From Micavibrio sp. UBA7689 (GTDB taxonomy: Bacteria > Pseudomonadota > Alphaproteobacteria > Micavibrionales > Micavibrionaceae), in NCBI GenBank assembly GCA_002482805.1, contig DLGR01000034.1, forward strand, positions 107,312-171,311: a DNA stretch of 64,000 nucleotides. Reading direction: 5' to 3'. The notes below the pieces were generated by a model that was not told where the DNA came from, did not search any database, and saw only the letters and a list, made by a program, of their open reading frames with translations. Of this stretch, positions 26,877 through 35,987 are shown in pieces (the stretch's first letter is position 1; each line of letters begins with the position of its first letter). A program made the position numbers and the translations under genes.

Positions 26877-27218
26877 ATGAAAATACTCGTGCATTGGTTC
26901 TTATCCGCTGTTGCGGTTTGGCTTGTATCGGAAATCGTTCCGGGCTTCATGGTTGCGAGCCTTGGCTCTGCGCTTATTGCCGCAGCCGTCATCGGTCTGG
27001 TTAATGCCACGCTGGGTTTGGTGTTAAAGGTTCTTACCTTCCCCTTCACGATCATGACGCTCGGGCTCATCTGGCTTATCATCAACGGGCTTATGTTGCT
27101 GGTAGCGGCCCAACTGGTTCCGGGTTTTGCCATCACAGGCTTCCTCGCCGCGTTCTTGGGTGCCATTGTGCTCAGCATCGTAAACGCCATCCTGCGGACA
27201 TTGTTTGAAAAAGACTAG
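26877..27218 (+). CDS. Four-helix membrane protein of the phage-holin IV (DUF) family
   Basis: 113 residues with four hydrophobic segments at about 3-21, 30-50, 58-80 and 86-107. The repeated pattern VPGFxxxxFxxAxxxAxxxGLVNAxLG, with WLIINGLMLLVAAQLVPGF, matches the chromosomal 'phage holin family 4, superfamily IV' proteins, whose function is unknown and which are mostly not phage-borne. It follows flhA by 12 bases with an AAAGGAG ribosome site, so it is probably co-transcribed. Confidence 0.82.
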   Translation: MKILVHWFLSAVAVWLVSEIVPGFMVASLGSALIAAAVIGLVNATLGLVLKVLTFPFTIMTLGLIWLIINGLMLLVAAQLVPGFAITGFLAAFLGAIVLSIVNAILRTLFEKD

Positions 27219-27286
27219 AGCGCTATAAAATCAAACGCTTACAGAAAAAATTTGGTTAAAATCCTGCGCCCGTATACAACACGCGC

Positions 27287-28024
27287 ATGAGTAGGCTTTC
27301 TTCGAAACCTTATACCAGTTCTTTACTGAATGTCCTTTTGCGCTCCGAACTTTCGGATGTCGAGAAGCCCGATATTTCGACTATCGGGGTTGTGGGGGCG
27401 TTGTTCGATAAGGATTACAATCTGTTTAGGGACGATGAAGTCACCATCAAGCGCACCGTCGCCGTTTTAAAGCGCGCCGGGATTACCGTCGCTAACATCC
27501 CTTCGTTCCAGTTTTACAATCTGCTTCCGCCCATCAAGAACGATTTTTTTCAGGCAACCCTGCCCGGGTCTGATGCTCCGCAGGCCGACTTGTTGATAGT
27601 CTGCGCTGTCTGCAACATCCAGGCAGACTATCTCACTATCGATAAAATGCACCCTTTGCAAAGAGGCCGCGCGTACGAAAATTTTGGCGAAGCGTACCAC
27701 GATCTTTACAAGGGATATAATTTCAACCGCGAGGTCAGTATCAGCCCTTATTACAAAGTGCCAAACGCATGGGCCACAGGTGCACACAATGCCGGCGCCA
27801 AAATCGTCGTAACGCGCGGCGGCGAACATGACGAAATCCACAGCGGCGATTTCCTGCGCGGAGACTATTATGTTGCCGCCATGCCGACATCAGAAAGATT
27901 TGAAAGAATTTCCGCAACCGTTTCAGGCTCATTAGGTGTAGTGGTTCACCGCGATGCCGTAGCCGGCTTTAAAACAACTGCCGATGCACAAGATCTGCTG
28001 GGCCAGAGGATTTTGGCACTCTGA
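27287..28024 (+). CDS. Protein of unknown function
   Basis: 245 residues, soluble, no signal peptide. Alternating strands and helices (TIGVVGALFDKDYN, ADLLIVCAVCNIQAD, GAKIVVTRGGEHDEIHSGDFLRGDYYVAAM) suggest an alpha/beta fold with a nucleotide- or sugar-binding look. The His/Glu/Asp cluster GGEHDEIHSGD could bind metal. I do not recognise a family. TATACA stands eight bases before the ATG and there is no ribosome site. It lies between flhA and flhF but on its own likely promoter. Confidence 0.7.
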   Translation: MSRLSSKPYTSSLLNVLLRSELSDVEKPDISTIGVVGALFDKDYNLFRDDEVTIKRTVAVLKRAGITVANIPSFQFYNLLPPIKNDFFQATLPGSDAPQADLLIVCAVCNIQADYLTIDKMHPLQRGRAYENFGEAYHDLYKGYNFNREVSISPYYKVPNAWATGAHNAGAKIVVTRGGEHDEIHSGDFLRGDYYVAAMPTSERFERISATVSGSLGVVVHRDAVAGFKTTADAQDLLGQRILAL

Positions 28025-28405
28025 TCAAGGTTGCGCGCTCCATTCGCTCGCACGCGGCTCGGGCTGTTTATCCCAACCCCATGAATGAGCGGCAACCATC
28101 AGCAAAGCGGGAATGGCCGCGGCACTTGCGAAGTTTGTAATCAGTTTTTTCTCAGTGAAGGCATTGCGCACACGTTCCAGGAAAGTACGCCCCGTACTGC
28201 GCGCCAATTCCATGCCGTTAAACATGACAGAGCCGCCCAAAAAGCCTGCAGTGCAGAAATAAAATCCGGCATTCTTGATATCGATTGAGGAAGCGACCAT
28301 AGCGGGAGCCAAAGGGGCAACGCCGCCTGCAAGACTCGCCAAACGGAATGTCTGGCGCAAGACCCATGGGAATCTTTTCTGGTCTGGTTCGTTTGTATCG
28401 GACAT
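28025..28405 (-). CDS. Small membrane protein of unknown function
   Basis: 126 residues with hydrophobic stretches at about 23-41 and 49-66 and a third at 94-110 (LITNFASAAAIPALLMVAAHSW), framed by charged tails. No motif is recognised. It converges on the unknown gene at 27287 with no intergenic base and is divergent from flhF. Confidence 0.62.
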   Translation of the reverse strand: MSDTNEPDQKRFPWVLRQTFRLASLAGGVAPLAPAMVASSIDIKNAGFYFCTAGFLGGSVMFNGMELARSTGRTFLERVRNAFTEKKLITNFASAAAIPALLMVAAHSWGWDKQPEPRASEWSAQP

Positions 28406-28589
28406 ATCACACTCTTATTACCTTCAGCCTTCTTACGCTATCACTGGGAAAACTGACAAGAAAAACCGCTAAATCCCGCCGTATACAAGCCTTTTTGGCG
28501 GTATAGACATAACTTCAAATTGTCTTTACGCTGGGCTATACTGATTCCCAAGACGTACGTTTCATCGAACTTTAGGTATAATTTCTGCC

Positions 28590-29609
28590 ATGCGGCTAAA
28601 ATCGTTCACGGCCAACACTATGAAAGATGCCATGCAAATGATCCGCGAAACGCTCGGCGAAGACGCCATCATTGTCTCGACGCAAGAGATGGTGGGAGGC
28701 AAAGGCGTGCGCGTGACTGCCGCTATCGACAAAGACACCGAAGCCACCATGCCCAAACAGGCTTCCGATGCCGCGCTTCAGGATTGGCAATATCAAGATG
28801 ACGATGACGAAGCCACGGTGGTCGAAGAAATCACCGAAGTCATGCTCCGCCATGCAGTCCCTGATGAAGTTCTGGATTCCGTCGTCGGTGCCGTCAACAT
28901 TATGGGACTTACAGAGTCTCGGAATGCACTGTTTGCAGCCTTGCAGAATTTGTTCGTGTTCAAACCACTTCCTACAAAATCCTACGGCCACCCGCTTTTG
29001 TTGGTCGGGCCTCCCGGTGCGGGCAAAACACTCTGTGCCGCCAAGATCGCCGCACGCGGTGCCCTGAACGGAATCAAAATGGCCGTGATCACCACAGACA
29101 CGGTGCGCGCAGGCGGTGTCGAACAACTCGAAGCCTTCACACGTTTGATGAAGATTGATTTGAAGAAAGCCGCCTCGCCTAAAGAGCTGCGTGAGCGCAT
29201 CGCCGAAGCGCAAGCCGCAGGCGCGGACCAGATCGTCATCGACACGGCAGGCATCAATCCCTTCGAACCTGAATCCGTGAAAGTCATCGCCCGTTTGATC
29301 GGCGCAGCGGATTGCGATCCTATTTTGGTGATACCCGCAGGTATCGACGCCGATGAATCAGGTGAAATCGCCCGCGTGTTCGCAACCATAGGCGCAAAGG
29401 CCATGATTCCTACCCGCGTGGACGTGGCCCGCCGCCTCGGATCGGTGCTTTCGGCTGCACACTATGGTGGCCTCGTTCTTGCAGAAGTATCCAATACAGC
29501 CAAGGTGGCAGACGGGCTTTCCCCGCTGTCCGCCAAACGTATGACCCAATTGTTGATGCCGCGGGCAGAAGCCGCCGAGGCTCTCGCCAACGCCAGAAAA
29601 GCAGGTTAG
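28590..29609 (+). CDS. flhF: FlhF, SRP-type GTPase for polar flagellum placement
   Basis: 339 residues. The N-terminal basic domain (MRLKSFTANTMKDAMQMIRETLGEDAIIVSTQ) is the characteristic FlhF start. A short helical N domain follows, then the GTPase G domain with P-loop GPPGAGKT at residue 140, TTDTVRAGGVEQLEAF, and DTAGINPFEP (G3 DTAG). FlhF recruits FliF to the pole. TATAAT at 28577-28582 ends seven bases before the ATG and no ribosome site is seen, so the mRNA may be leaderless. It forms a two-gene unit with flhG. Confidence 0.95.
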   Translation: MRLKSFTANTMKDAMQMIRETLGEDAIIVSTQEMVGGKGVRVTAAIDKDTEATMPKQASDAALQDWQYQDDDDEATVVEEITEVMLRHAVPDEVLDSVVGAVNIMGLTESRNALFAALQNLFVFKPLPTKSYGHPLLLVGPPGAGKTLCAAKIAARGALNGIKMAVITTDTVRAGGVEQLEAFTRLMKIDLKKAASPKELRERIAEAQAAGADQIVIDTAGINPFEPESVKVIARLIGAADCDPILVIPAGIDADESGEIARVFATIGAKAMIPTRVDVARRLGSVLSAAHYGGLVLAEVSNTAKVADGLSPLSAKRMTQLLMPRAEAAEALANARKAG

Positions 29610-29614
29610 AATCC

Positions 29615-30454
29615 ATGTCAGACATGACACTAGACACGAAACCAAACGATCCGCAGACCGCCCCGCCCATCTTCCGCCGGGGGACAAACATCGTGGCCGT
29701 TGCTTCGGGCAAAGGCGGCGTAGGCAAAACTTGGTTTTCGATAACATTGTCACATGCTCTCGCCAAGGCAGGCAAAAAAGTCCTGCTGTTCGATGGTGAT
29801 CTTGGCTTGGCCAATGTGGACGTCCAGCTCGGCCTGATGCCCAAACGCGATTTGAACGATGTCATTCGTGGCCGCCTCGGTCTGGATAAAGTTACCCAAA
29901 GATATGAAGAAGGCGGTTTCGATATCGTTGCCGGACGCTCGGGACAAGCCTCCCTCTCCGCACTTCCTTCACAACGTTTGACTCTGCTCCGCGATCAATT
30001 GCTCGAAGTCGCAAATTCCTACGATGTCGTCATTCTCGATCTCGGCGCGGGTGTTGATCGTACCGTGCGCATGTTCTCCGCAACCGCGACAAAAACATTG
30101 CTGGTTGCGACAGATGAACCGACCTCTTTGACCGATGCTTACGCGTTTATCAAACTCGGTTCCGCCGCGGGCATGTCCAAACATATTTCGATCGTCATTA
30201 ATCAGGCATCTTCGATCACCGAAGGAGAACGCACATATAAAACACTCCTCAAGGCATGCGAAAACTTCCTGCGTTTGACGCCCCCGCTCGCGGGTATGAT
30301 CCGTCATGACAGCCGTGTTAAGGATTCCATCCGTCACCAGACGCCGATCCTGATCCGCTCACCCAATGCCGATGCCGCAGAAGACGTGCAGAAAATTGCC
30401 CAAAACGTGCTGGCGGAACTGGCCGTTGAAGCCAAAAAGACCGCCGCCGCTTAA
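29615..30454 (+). CDS. flhG: FlhG (FleN/YlxH), MinD-like ATPase limiting flagellar number
   Basis: 279 residues. The deviant Walker A KGGVGKT is at residues 33-39. It is followed by LLFDGDLGLANVDVQLGLMPKRDLNDVI and DLGAGVDRTVRMFSATATKTLLVATDEPTSLTDAYAFIKL, the typical FlhG/MinD switch regions. FlhG antagonises FlhF and keeps flagellar number low. The N-terminal DQAxxLR activation motif seen in many FlhG proteins is not obvious here. It begins six bases after flhF. Confidence 0.94.
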   Translation: MSDMTLDTKPNDPQTAPPIFRRGTNIVAVASGKGGVGKTWFSITLSHALAKAGKKVLLFDGDLGLANVDVQLGLMPKRDLNDVIRGRLGLDKVTQRYEEGGFDIVAGRSGQASLSALPSQRLTLLRDQLLEVANSYDVVILDLGAGVDRTVRMFSATATKTLLVATDEPTSLTDAYAFIKLGSAAGMSKHISIVINQASSITEGERTYKTLLKACENFLRLTPPLAGMIRHDSRVKDSIRHQTPILIRSPNADAAEDVQKIAQNVLAELAVEAKKTAAA

Positions 30455-30511
30455 TTTCCTTCCCTTTTTTCGGGTTTTTTCCTACTCTTACCGCAACAAG
30501 AAACGGTCAGA

Positions 30512-31138
30512 GTGAGTGGTGTTGTGGAGTTAAACGAAAATTTCGAGGAACAAGTGCGTCCGCGCCGACACCGTCCGCAGATTGCGGTGCGTTTCAATCC
30601 TCATGCATGGCGACCCATTTTCGACAACGTCAGCGGCTACGCTTATGCCTTGAACATACCGCAAGCGGGCGATGTCAGACCCGGTGAACTTTTACAAAAA
30701 CCCGGACTTGAAGGAATCGTCGAGCGCCGCCCATCGACCAGCCCGTCCGATCTTCAGGCAAGATTGAGAGCGGACGGCCTGAATCTTTTCGACTTTCCCA
30801 TAGCAGGCAATGGCCATGTCATTGCGATTTTTTCAAATGGTAAAAAGGAGCGCGCTTTCCGTCAGGATTCAAACGGGTTCTGGTCCTACCTCCCCGAGGG
30901 TGAACGCATGCGCTGTGGCAAACCTTTTTTGCCCAGACAATATGATGAATCCCAAAAGCCCATGAAAGATATCTTCAAAGCGAATTTGGGAGATTACAAA
31001 CAATTCGTGACCTTTGCCTCCACTCCCTATGCCGGCGTTTCTTACTACAAGCGCCTAACCCTGACCAACGAGGCTTTGCAGCCTTTTTGCCGAGCAACCC
31101 CTGCCGAAATCAAGCTGGCCCGCCACCTTACCTATTAA
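30512..31138 (+). CDS. Protein of unknown function downstream of flhG
   Basis: 208 residues from a GTG at 30512; the start is uncertain because no ribosome site is visible. It is soluble and basic near the N-terminus (VRPRRHRPQIAVRFNPHAWRP) and rich in Pro and aromatic residues. There is no signal peptide or motif I can name. It stands between flhG and the second FliK-like gene on the same strand. Confidence 0.6.
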   Translation: MSGVVELNENFEEQVRPRRHRPQIAVRFNPHAWRPIFDNVSGYAYALNIPQAGDVRPGELLQKPGLEGIVERRPSTSPSDLQARLRADGLNLFDFPIAGNGHVIAIFSNGKKERAFRQDSNGFWSYLPEGERMRCGKPFLPRQYDESQKPMKDIFKANLGDYKQFVTFASTPYAGVSYYKRLTLTNEALQPFCRATPAEIKLARHLTY

Positions 31139-31181
31139 ACTCCTTATTTCGCTTTAAGGATTTCGGTCATATAATATAAGT

Positions 31182-33032
31182 ATGGCCCCGCCCAACAACA
31201 TACCGCCCGTTACCCCTGCACCTGCAAAACCTGCGGGGCAATCGGGTCAGGTGTTGCAGGTCGTCACCCTTCCCGAGGGTTTGAAAAACAACGCGCGCGC
31301 GATACGACTCGAAGGCGAAGTCATCGGCCAGAACAAAGACGGCTCCACGCGCATCAAAACCGCTGAAGGCAATATCGATGTCACGTTCCGTGGCAAACAA
31401 CCGCAAGTCGGAACAAAACTGGAAGTGGAAGTACCTGCGGGTAATCCTCCGCGCAACATAACTGTGCGACCCGCGCCCGTCGTGCCGCAACCTTTGCCGA
31501 CCATTCCGACATTGCCGCAAACGCCAACAACGCAAACACCTATGCCTCTTCCGACGGCTCCCTCGCCGCAACCCATCACGCCCGATAAACCGACACAGCC
31601 GACCACACAGCAACCTGCGCCGACGCAACCTACAACCAAGCCCGCACCTTTGCCATCGCTGCCGCCGCTGACAACTGGCGACATTGTGGAGATGGTGCCG
31701 TTACCCGAAGTGTTTGCACAAACGAAGACCGCACTGATACCCAATGCACCGTTGCCTCAACCGCCTGCCCAGGACAACAATGCGCCCAAACCAATTGTCA
31801 ACGCGGGAGCGCCAATCGAAGACGACATCGTTCAAAAACCGCAATCGGGAATCGTGAATGCGCTTTTGCAATCCTTGAAAGCGAGTCTGCCCAATCTTTT
31901 GCCGCCGCCGAACTTGAACCCGCAAACGGGCCAGACGACCATGCCGCTTCCTGCGAACACAGTTACGGCAACGAGCATAACCCTTTTGCCTACCAGTGCC
32001 GCAACAACGCAGATTGTTATTCCCGATTTGCCGCAAACCGCGCCGTTGATTGCCAAAATCATGGCGATCACGTCGCCGACGGGACAGACGATGTATGCGC
32101 CGCCCGAACCCGTTGTGACTCAGACAGGAAATTCGATAGTCCCGCAAACACCTGTTCAAAATGTAACTGTTACGGTCACGTCCCTGACGCCGCAAAACCA
32201 ACCCGTCGTTCCTTTGCCGCTCAACATAAACGGCGCGGTGCAGAATTTCGTCATTCAAACACCGCCTGGAACACTGCCGGTCGGAACGCAGATCACTTTC
32301 ATGCCAATACCGCAGCAAACCGCAACGGGCATTCCTTCGGTGGTGCCGCAGGCATGGCGCGGCTTTTTACCGTTCCTGCAGGCGTCTTCCACATGGCCGA
32401 TCATGGACGATATTTTTCAAAGCTTTTATCAAGCGACGCCGCAAGCCGCGCAAGTTCTTGGCCGCGTTGTTCCGTCACCTGCCAACGCACAAAATCTGGG
32501 CTCTGCTATCATGCTGTTTGCTGCCGCCGCGCGGGCGGGTGAATTGCAGAACTGGCTTGGTGACAAGAAATTAGAGATGATTCACAAACTCGGGAAAGAC
32601 TCGCTCATCTCGCGTTTATCCGCCGAAACAGCTTCGCTTTCCAACAACAACGATTTGCCTGCAACGGAATGGAAAAGCCTTCCCATTCCCATGCTGTGGC
32701 AGAATGAAATTTCCAAGGTAATGTTCCATGTGCGTCAGGAGCCGAACGAGGGAAGCAAACAGGATAAAGACGGCAACACGCGTTTTATTCTCGATCTGTC
32801 CCTGCCACGCATGGGGGAAGTGCAACTCGATGGTATAGTGAATGGCAAACGTCTCGATCTGATCGTCCGCACGCAAATGCCGGTGAGCTATCCTATGCAA
32901 GAAGCGATGAAAGTTGCCTATGCGGGCGCGCTCGAAGGTTCAGACGTGTTCGGAGAATTGTCGTTCCAAGGCGATCTGAAACAATGGATGCATGTCATCA
33001 AGGGTGACGAGAACTTTACAGCCTCGATCTAA
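31182..33032 (+). CDS. Second FliK-like protein (proline-rich, hook-length-control C-terminal fold)
   Basis: 616 residues. Residues 90-330 are an extremely proline/threonine/glutamine-rich stretch with many TQPT, PLPT and PQP units, certainly unfolded. The C-terminal 120 residues resemble the FliK core: FILDLSLPRMGEVQLDGIVNGKRLDLIVRTQMP keeps the LxLPxxGxVxLxGxxxxxxLxxxI spacing. It could be a ruler for another appendage part or a divergent duplicate of the FliK at 8122. TATAAT ends six bases before the ATG. It converges on fliJ with a four-base overlap. Confidence 0.68.
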   Translation: MAPPNNIPPVTPAPAKPAGQSGQVLQVVTLPEGLKNNARAIRLEGEVIGQNKDGSTRIKTAEGNIDVTFRGKQPQVGTKLEVEVPAGNPPRNITVRPAPVVPQPLPTIPTLPQTPTTQTPMPLPTAPSPQPITPDKPTQPTTQQPAPTQPTTKPAPLPSLPPLTTGDIVEMVPLPEVFAQTKTALIPNAPLPQPPAQDNNAPKPIVNAGAPIEDDIVQKPQSGIVNALLQSLKASLPNLLPPPNLNPQTGQTTMPLPANTVTATSITLLPTSAATTQIVIPDLPQTAPLIAKIMAITSPTGQTMYAPPEPVVTQTGNSIVPQTPVQNVTVTVTSLTPQNQPVVPLPLNINGAVQNFVIQTPPGTLPVGTQITFMPIPQQTATGIPSVVPQAWRGFLPFLQASSTWPIMDDIFQSFYQATPQAAQVLGRVVPSPANAQNLGSAIMLFAAAARAGELQNWLGDKKLEMIHKLGKDSLISRLSAETASLSNNNDLPATEWKSLPIPMLWQNEISKVMFHVRQEPNEGSKQDKDGNTRFILDLSLPRMGEVQLDGIVNGKRLDLIVRTQMPVSYPMQEAMKVAYAGALEGSDVFGELSFQGDLKQWMHVIKGDENFTASI

Positions 33033-33457
33033 ACTTCTTCTTCCTTGCGCCGGAACGCTTCTATGCCAAGATCATCCATCTCGCGCGTTTCCTTGTCTTC
33101 CGCTTCTTTCTTATCGGCCTTTTCGCGCTCTGACTGCACAATCTCGATGCGTTTCATGTTGGCGAAGGCTTCGCGCACGTCTTCCTGTGCAATTTGAATG
33201 CGCAGTTCCAGTTTTTGTTTTTCAACGTTCATGCGCTCCAAAGACCGATGAATGTTTTGGGAAAAGCGCCCGAAATATGCATACATTTCCAGCGTGCCGT
33301 TTTGGTCGAGCACTTCGCGTTCCGTGCGCAGGCGTTCTATCAGGATATTCTTGTTTTCCTCGATCATCTCAACCTGGCGGTATAATTCAGCAAGCATCTT
33401 CTGCTTCTCATCGACCGTGTGACGGCGCAATTTGATAAGGGAGAGCAGATTGGCCAT
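33029..33457 (-). CDS. fliJ: FliJ, export apparatus coiled-coil stalk
   Basis: 142 residues, one long coiled coil from end to end (SLIKLRRHTVDEKQKMLAEL to the Lys/Glu-rich C-terminus). This matches FliJ in size, in basic/acidic periodicity and in its place three bases after fliI. FliJ inserts into the FliI hexamer like the gamma subunit of F1-ATPase and links it to FlhA. FliJ sequences are poorly conserved, so context carries weight. Confidence 0.86.
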   Translation of the reverse strand: MANLLSLIKLRRHTVDEKQKMLAELYRQVEMIEENKNILIERLRTEREVLDQNGTLEMYAYFGRFSQNIHRSLERMNVEKQKLELRIQIAQEDVREAFANMKRIEIVQSEREKADKKEAEDKETREMDDLGIEAFRRKEEEV

Positions 33458-33460
33458 TTA

Positions 33461-34864
33461 TCAGATCTTCTTGCGCGGCGGCACAGGGAATCCCTTCTGG
33501 AATTCCTGTGATTGTTGCGAAGGCTGGTCCCCACCATAGGGAAGACCCAAAATCGCTGCGAGTTTGGAGAACGATTCATCGATCGTGTTGGATTCTTCCT
33601 TGTTCTGACGCAGAAAATCTTCCAGTGCGGGATAACGGGCGATGGCTTCGTCCACTTCGCGGTCAGTTCCTTTGCGGTAAGCGCCAAGACGGATCAATTC
33701 CGCCATGTCTTCGTAACGCGAGATAAGTTGCTTGGCGCGTGTGACAATCATGTTCTGCTCTTGGCTCAAACATTTCGGCATGGCGCGGGAAATGGATTTC
33801 AAAACATTGATGGCGGGATAACGTCCGCGCGTGGCTATCGCCCGTTCCATGACGATGTGCCCGTCCACGATACCGCGCACTGCATCGGATATAGGTTCGT
33901 TCGTATCATCACCTTCGACCAGAACGGTGAACAAGCCCGTAATAGAACCCTCGCCCTGCACGCCGGGGCCCGCACGTTCCAACAAACGTGATAATTCACC
34001 GAACGTCGTGGGTGGATAGCCTTTCGATGTCGGCGGTTCACCTGCGGACAATCCGATTTCACGCTGCGCCATCGCAAAACGCGTAACGGAATCAATCAGA
34101 CACAAAACTTCCTTGCCCTGCATGCGGAAATATTCCGCAATCGCCAGCGTCATATACGCGGCTTGTCTGCGCATCAACGCGGGCTCGTCGCCCGTGGACA
34201 CAATGACGACGGAACGGGCCAGACCGTCCTCACCCAAATCGTCTTCCAGAAATTCCTGCACCTCGCGGCCACGTTCGCCGACCAGGCCGATCACGGAAAC
34301 ATCGGCTTCGGTGTAGCGCGCCATCATCGAGAGTAAAACGGATTTACCCACGCCGGACCCCGAAAAAATCCCCATACGCTGGCCGTGGCACGTGGATAGA
34401 AATGTATTCACCGCGCGCACGCCCAGATCGAGCTTTTCACCGATGCGCTGCCTAGCATGCGGCAAGGGCGCTTTGTTCTTGAGTGGAATGGGATGTGCCC
34501 CTTGCATCATCGGGCCCTTGCCGTCGATAGGCTGGCCCAATGCGTTTATCACGCGGCCCAGCCAGCGGTCATCGGGCGCGACCACGGCTTCTGTCCTTTG
34601 AATGACGGCAGGACAGCCGAGGCCCACACCTTCCAATGTGCCGAAAGGCATCAACAGCGCGCGGTTCTCACGAAAACCGATGACCTCGCACGGAATGTCT
34701 TTGTCAGGTTTGGGACGCAAATGAACTATGGAGCCAATCGAAAGCTCCTTGCCGAAACCCGATATTTCGACCAGCAGGCCAAGCACTTTCACAACCGTTC
34801 CGTGAAGTTCGAAACTGGGGATGGGTTTTATCGATGCGAGGGCTTTTTCCGAGAGGCGTTCCAT
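33461..34864 (-). CDS. fliI: FliI, flagellar export ATPase
   Basis: 467 residues. The N-terminal beta barrel reads [19 protein letters not shown]. The P-loop SGSGVGKS is at about 168-175, preceded by GQRMGIFSG. Further family marks are [47 protein letters not shown] and the C-terminal [25 protein letters not shown]. FliI hydrolyses ATP to release cargo from chaperones during export. It is transcribed with fliJ, away from ctrA. Confidence 0.97.
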   Translation of the reverse strand: MERLSEKALASIKPIPSFELHGTVVKVLGLLVEISGFGKELSIGSIVHLRPKPDKDIPCEVIGFRENRALLMPFGTLEGVGLGCPAVIQRTEAVVAPDDRWLGRVINALGQPIDGKGPMMQGAHPIPLKNKAPLPHARQRIGEKLDLGVRAVNTFLSTCHGQRMGIFSGSGVGKSVLLSMMARYTEADVSVIGLVGERGREVQEFLEDDLGEDGLARSVVIVSTGDEPALMRRQAAYMTLAIAEYFRMQGKEVLCLIDSVTRFAMAQREIGLSAGEPPTSKGYPPTTFGELSRLLERAGPGVQGEGSITGLFTVLVEGDDTNEPISDAVRGIVDGHIVMERAIATRGRYPAINVLKSISRAMPKCLSQEQNMIVTRAKQLISRYEDMAELIRLGAYRKGTDREVDEAIARYPALEDFLRQNKEESNTIDESFSKLAAILGLPYGGDQPSQQSQEFQKGFPVPPRKKI

Positions 34865-34937
34865 CCTCTCAGTTTAAGGCTTTATCGGCTTTCTGTCATC
34901 TTTTCTATCGCCCAATAGGCGCAGAAAATCCCTGCAA

Positions 34938-35765
34938 TCAGTCGAAATCCTTGCGCGGAGGCAGAATGGTTCCGGGATATTTTTCATGCTTTTTGATGAC
35001 GCGCTCTAAAGTCCCCGTCCACAAGAGAGAGTCGATGGCCACATCCAGCATGCGTTTAAGCGAATACTCATCATGCGGAAGAATGAGGGCCGCGCCATCG
35101 GCACGCCATGTGGTTTTGCCGATCTGCTTTATCTTGCCGGGATTGGCCTTCATATAGGCTTCAGCGATGGCGGCTTCGGTAAATGTCACATCGGCTTTGC
35201 CCGATATGACGTTCTCGAAACGGTCGGTCGCGGGAGTCAAACCGGACAGTCCGAGCGGTGTTGCCTTGGAAAACTGTTCGTTGATTACGGCCTGCCACAT
35301 TTCCCCATCGTTAAAGACGATCTTCACGCCTTCTTTGTTCACGTCATCGAATGTATTGAATCTTTTTTCATCGATGCGCACATACATGTTGGATGGCAGA
35401 AACATAAAAGGTTTGGAAAAATCCCCGCCGAACGTGCGTGCGGGCGTCTGGAAATATCCCGTGCAGTTCGCGTCATACCGTGTGCCTAGACCTTGGAACA
35501 GCGTGTCCGTACCCACTTCTTCGGTCCATTCGATTTTGATGTTAAGCGCCTTGCCCAGTTCTTCCATGAAATCATACGAAATTCCCGAATATTTTCCCGT
35601 GTTGGGGTCTTTTTCAAAATAAGTCGGATAGATCGTGTAGGCGCATTTGAGTGTCATGGTTTTGACAACGCGTTTGTAAACCTCGTTGGGCACCGCATCG
35701 GATGCATAGGAGGGAAACGCTAGAACCAAAGCTGAAAAAATTAAAAATCCGGAAATCAGTTTCAT
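34938..35765 (-). CDS. Periplasmic solute-binding protein, family 3
   Basis: 275 residues with a signal peptide cleaved near ASDA (residue 23). The pattern LKCAYTIYPTYFEKDPNTGKYSGISYDFMEELGKALNIKIEWTEEVGTDTLFQGL is the standard start of polar amino-acid binding proteins. VTFTEAAIAEAYMKANPGK and the final LLWTGTLERVIKKHEKYPGT complete the two-lobe fold. No transporter genes adjoin it. The ligand cannot be told, and it could be a chemosensory binding protein. Divergent from ctrA. Confidence 0.85.
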   Translation of the reverse strand: MKLISGFLIFSALVLAFPSYASDAVPNEVYKRVVKTMTLKCAYTIYPTYFEKDPNTGKYSGISYDFMEELGKALNIKIEWTEEVGTDTLFQGLGTRYDANCTGYFQTPARTFGGDFSKPFMFLPSNMYVRIDEKRFNTFDDVNKEGVKIVFNDGEMWQAVINEQFSKATPLGLSGLTPATDRFENVISGKADVTFTEAAIAEAYMKANPGKIKQIGKTTWRADGAALILPHDEYSLKRMLDVAIDSLLWTGTLERVIKKHEKYPGTILPPRKDFD

Positions 35766-35897
35766 GAAACTTTCCTATAAATGCATGAATTCCGCCGAGG
35801 ATAGCATATGTCCTAACTGCCAAAAAACGTCAAAAACCTTAACATTATGAAAATAAAGAAAAAATTGCCGATAATTTCACAATTTTTGTTAACCTTT

Positions 35898-35912
35898 TTA
35901 AAAGTATGTTAA
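35898..35912 (+). promoter_or_regulatory. CtrA box in the ctrA promoter region
   Basis: TTAAAAGTATGTTAA is a complete TTAA-N7-TTAA CtrA site, 76 bases before the ctrA ATG. It lies in an AT-rich stretch with further TTAA half sites at 35839, 35889, 35921 and 35931. In Caulobacter CtrA controls its own two promoters. The gap 35766-35987 also serves the divergent binding-protein gene. Confidence 0.72.
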
Positions 35913-35987
35913 TATTTTTATTAATAAAGTTTAACGGTAACCACCGACATAAACGGCTAACGCAATTTTTAGACAAAGGGGTCAACA

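Noticed and set aside
26877..27218. Phage holin as sign of a prophage
   Set aside because: The superfamily IV four-helix proteins are common chromosomal genes; no other phage gene is near.
33029..33457. FliJ as a generic coiled-coil shadow of the opposite strand
   Set aside because: The three-base link to fliI, the even heptad pattern along the whole frame and the correct length make it a real gene.
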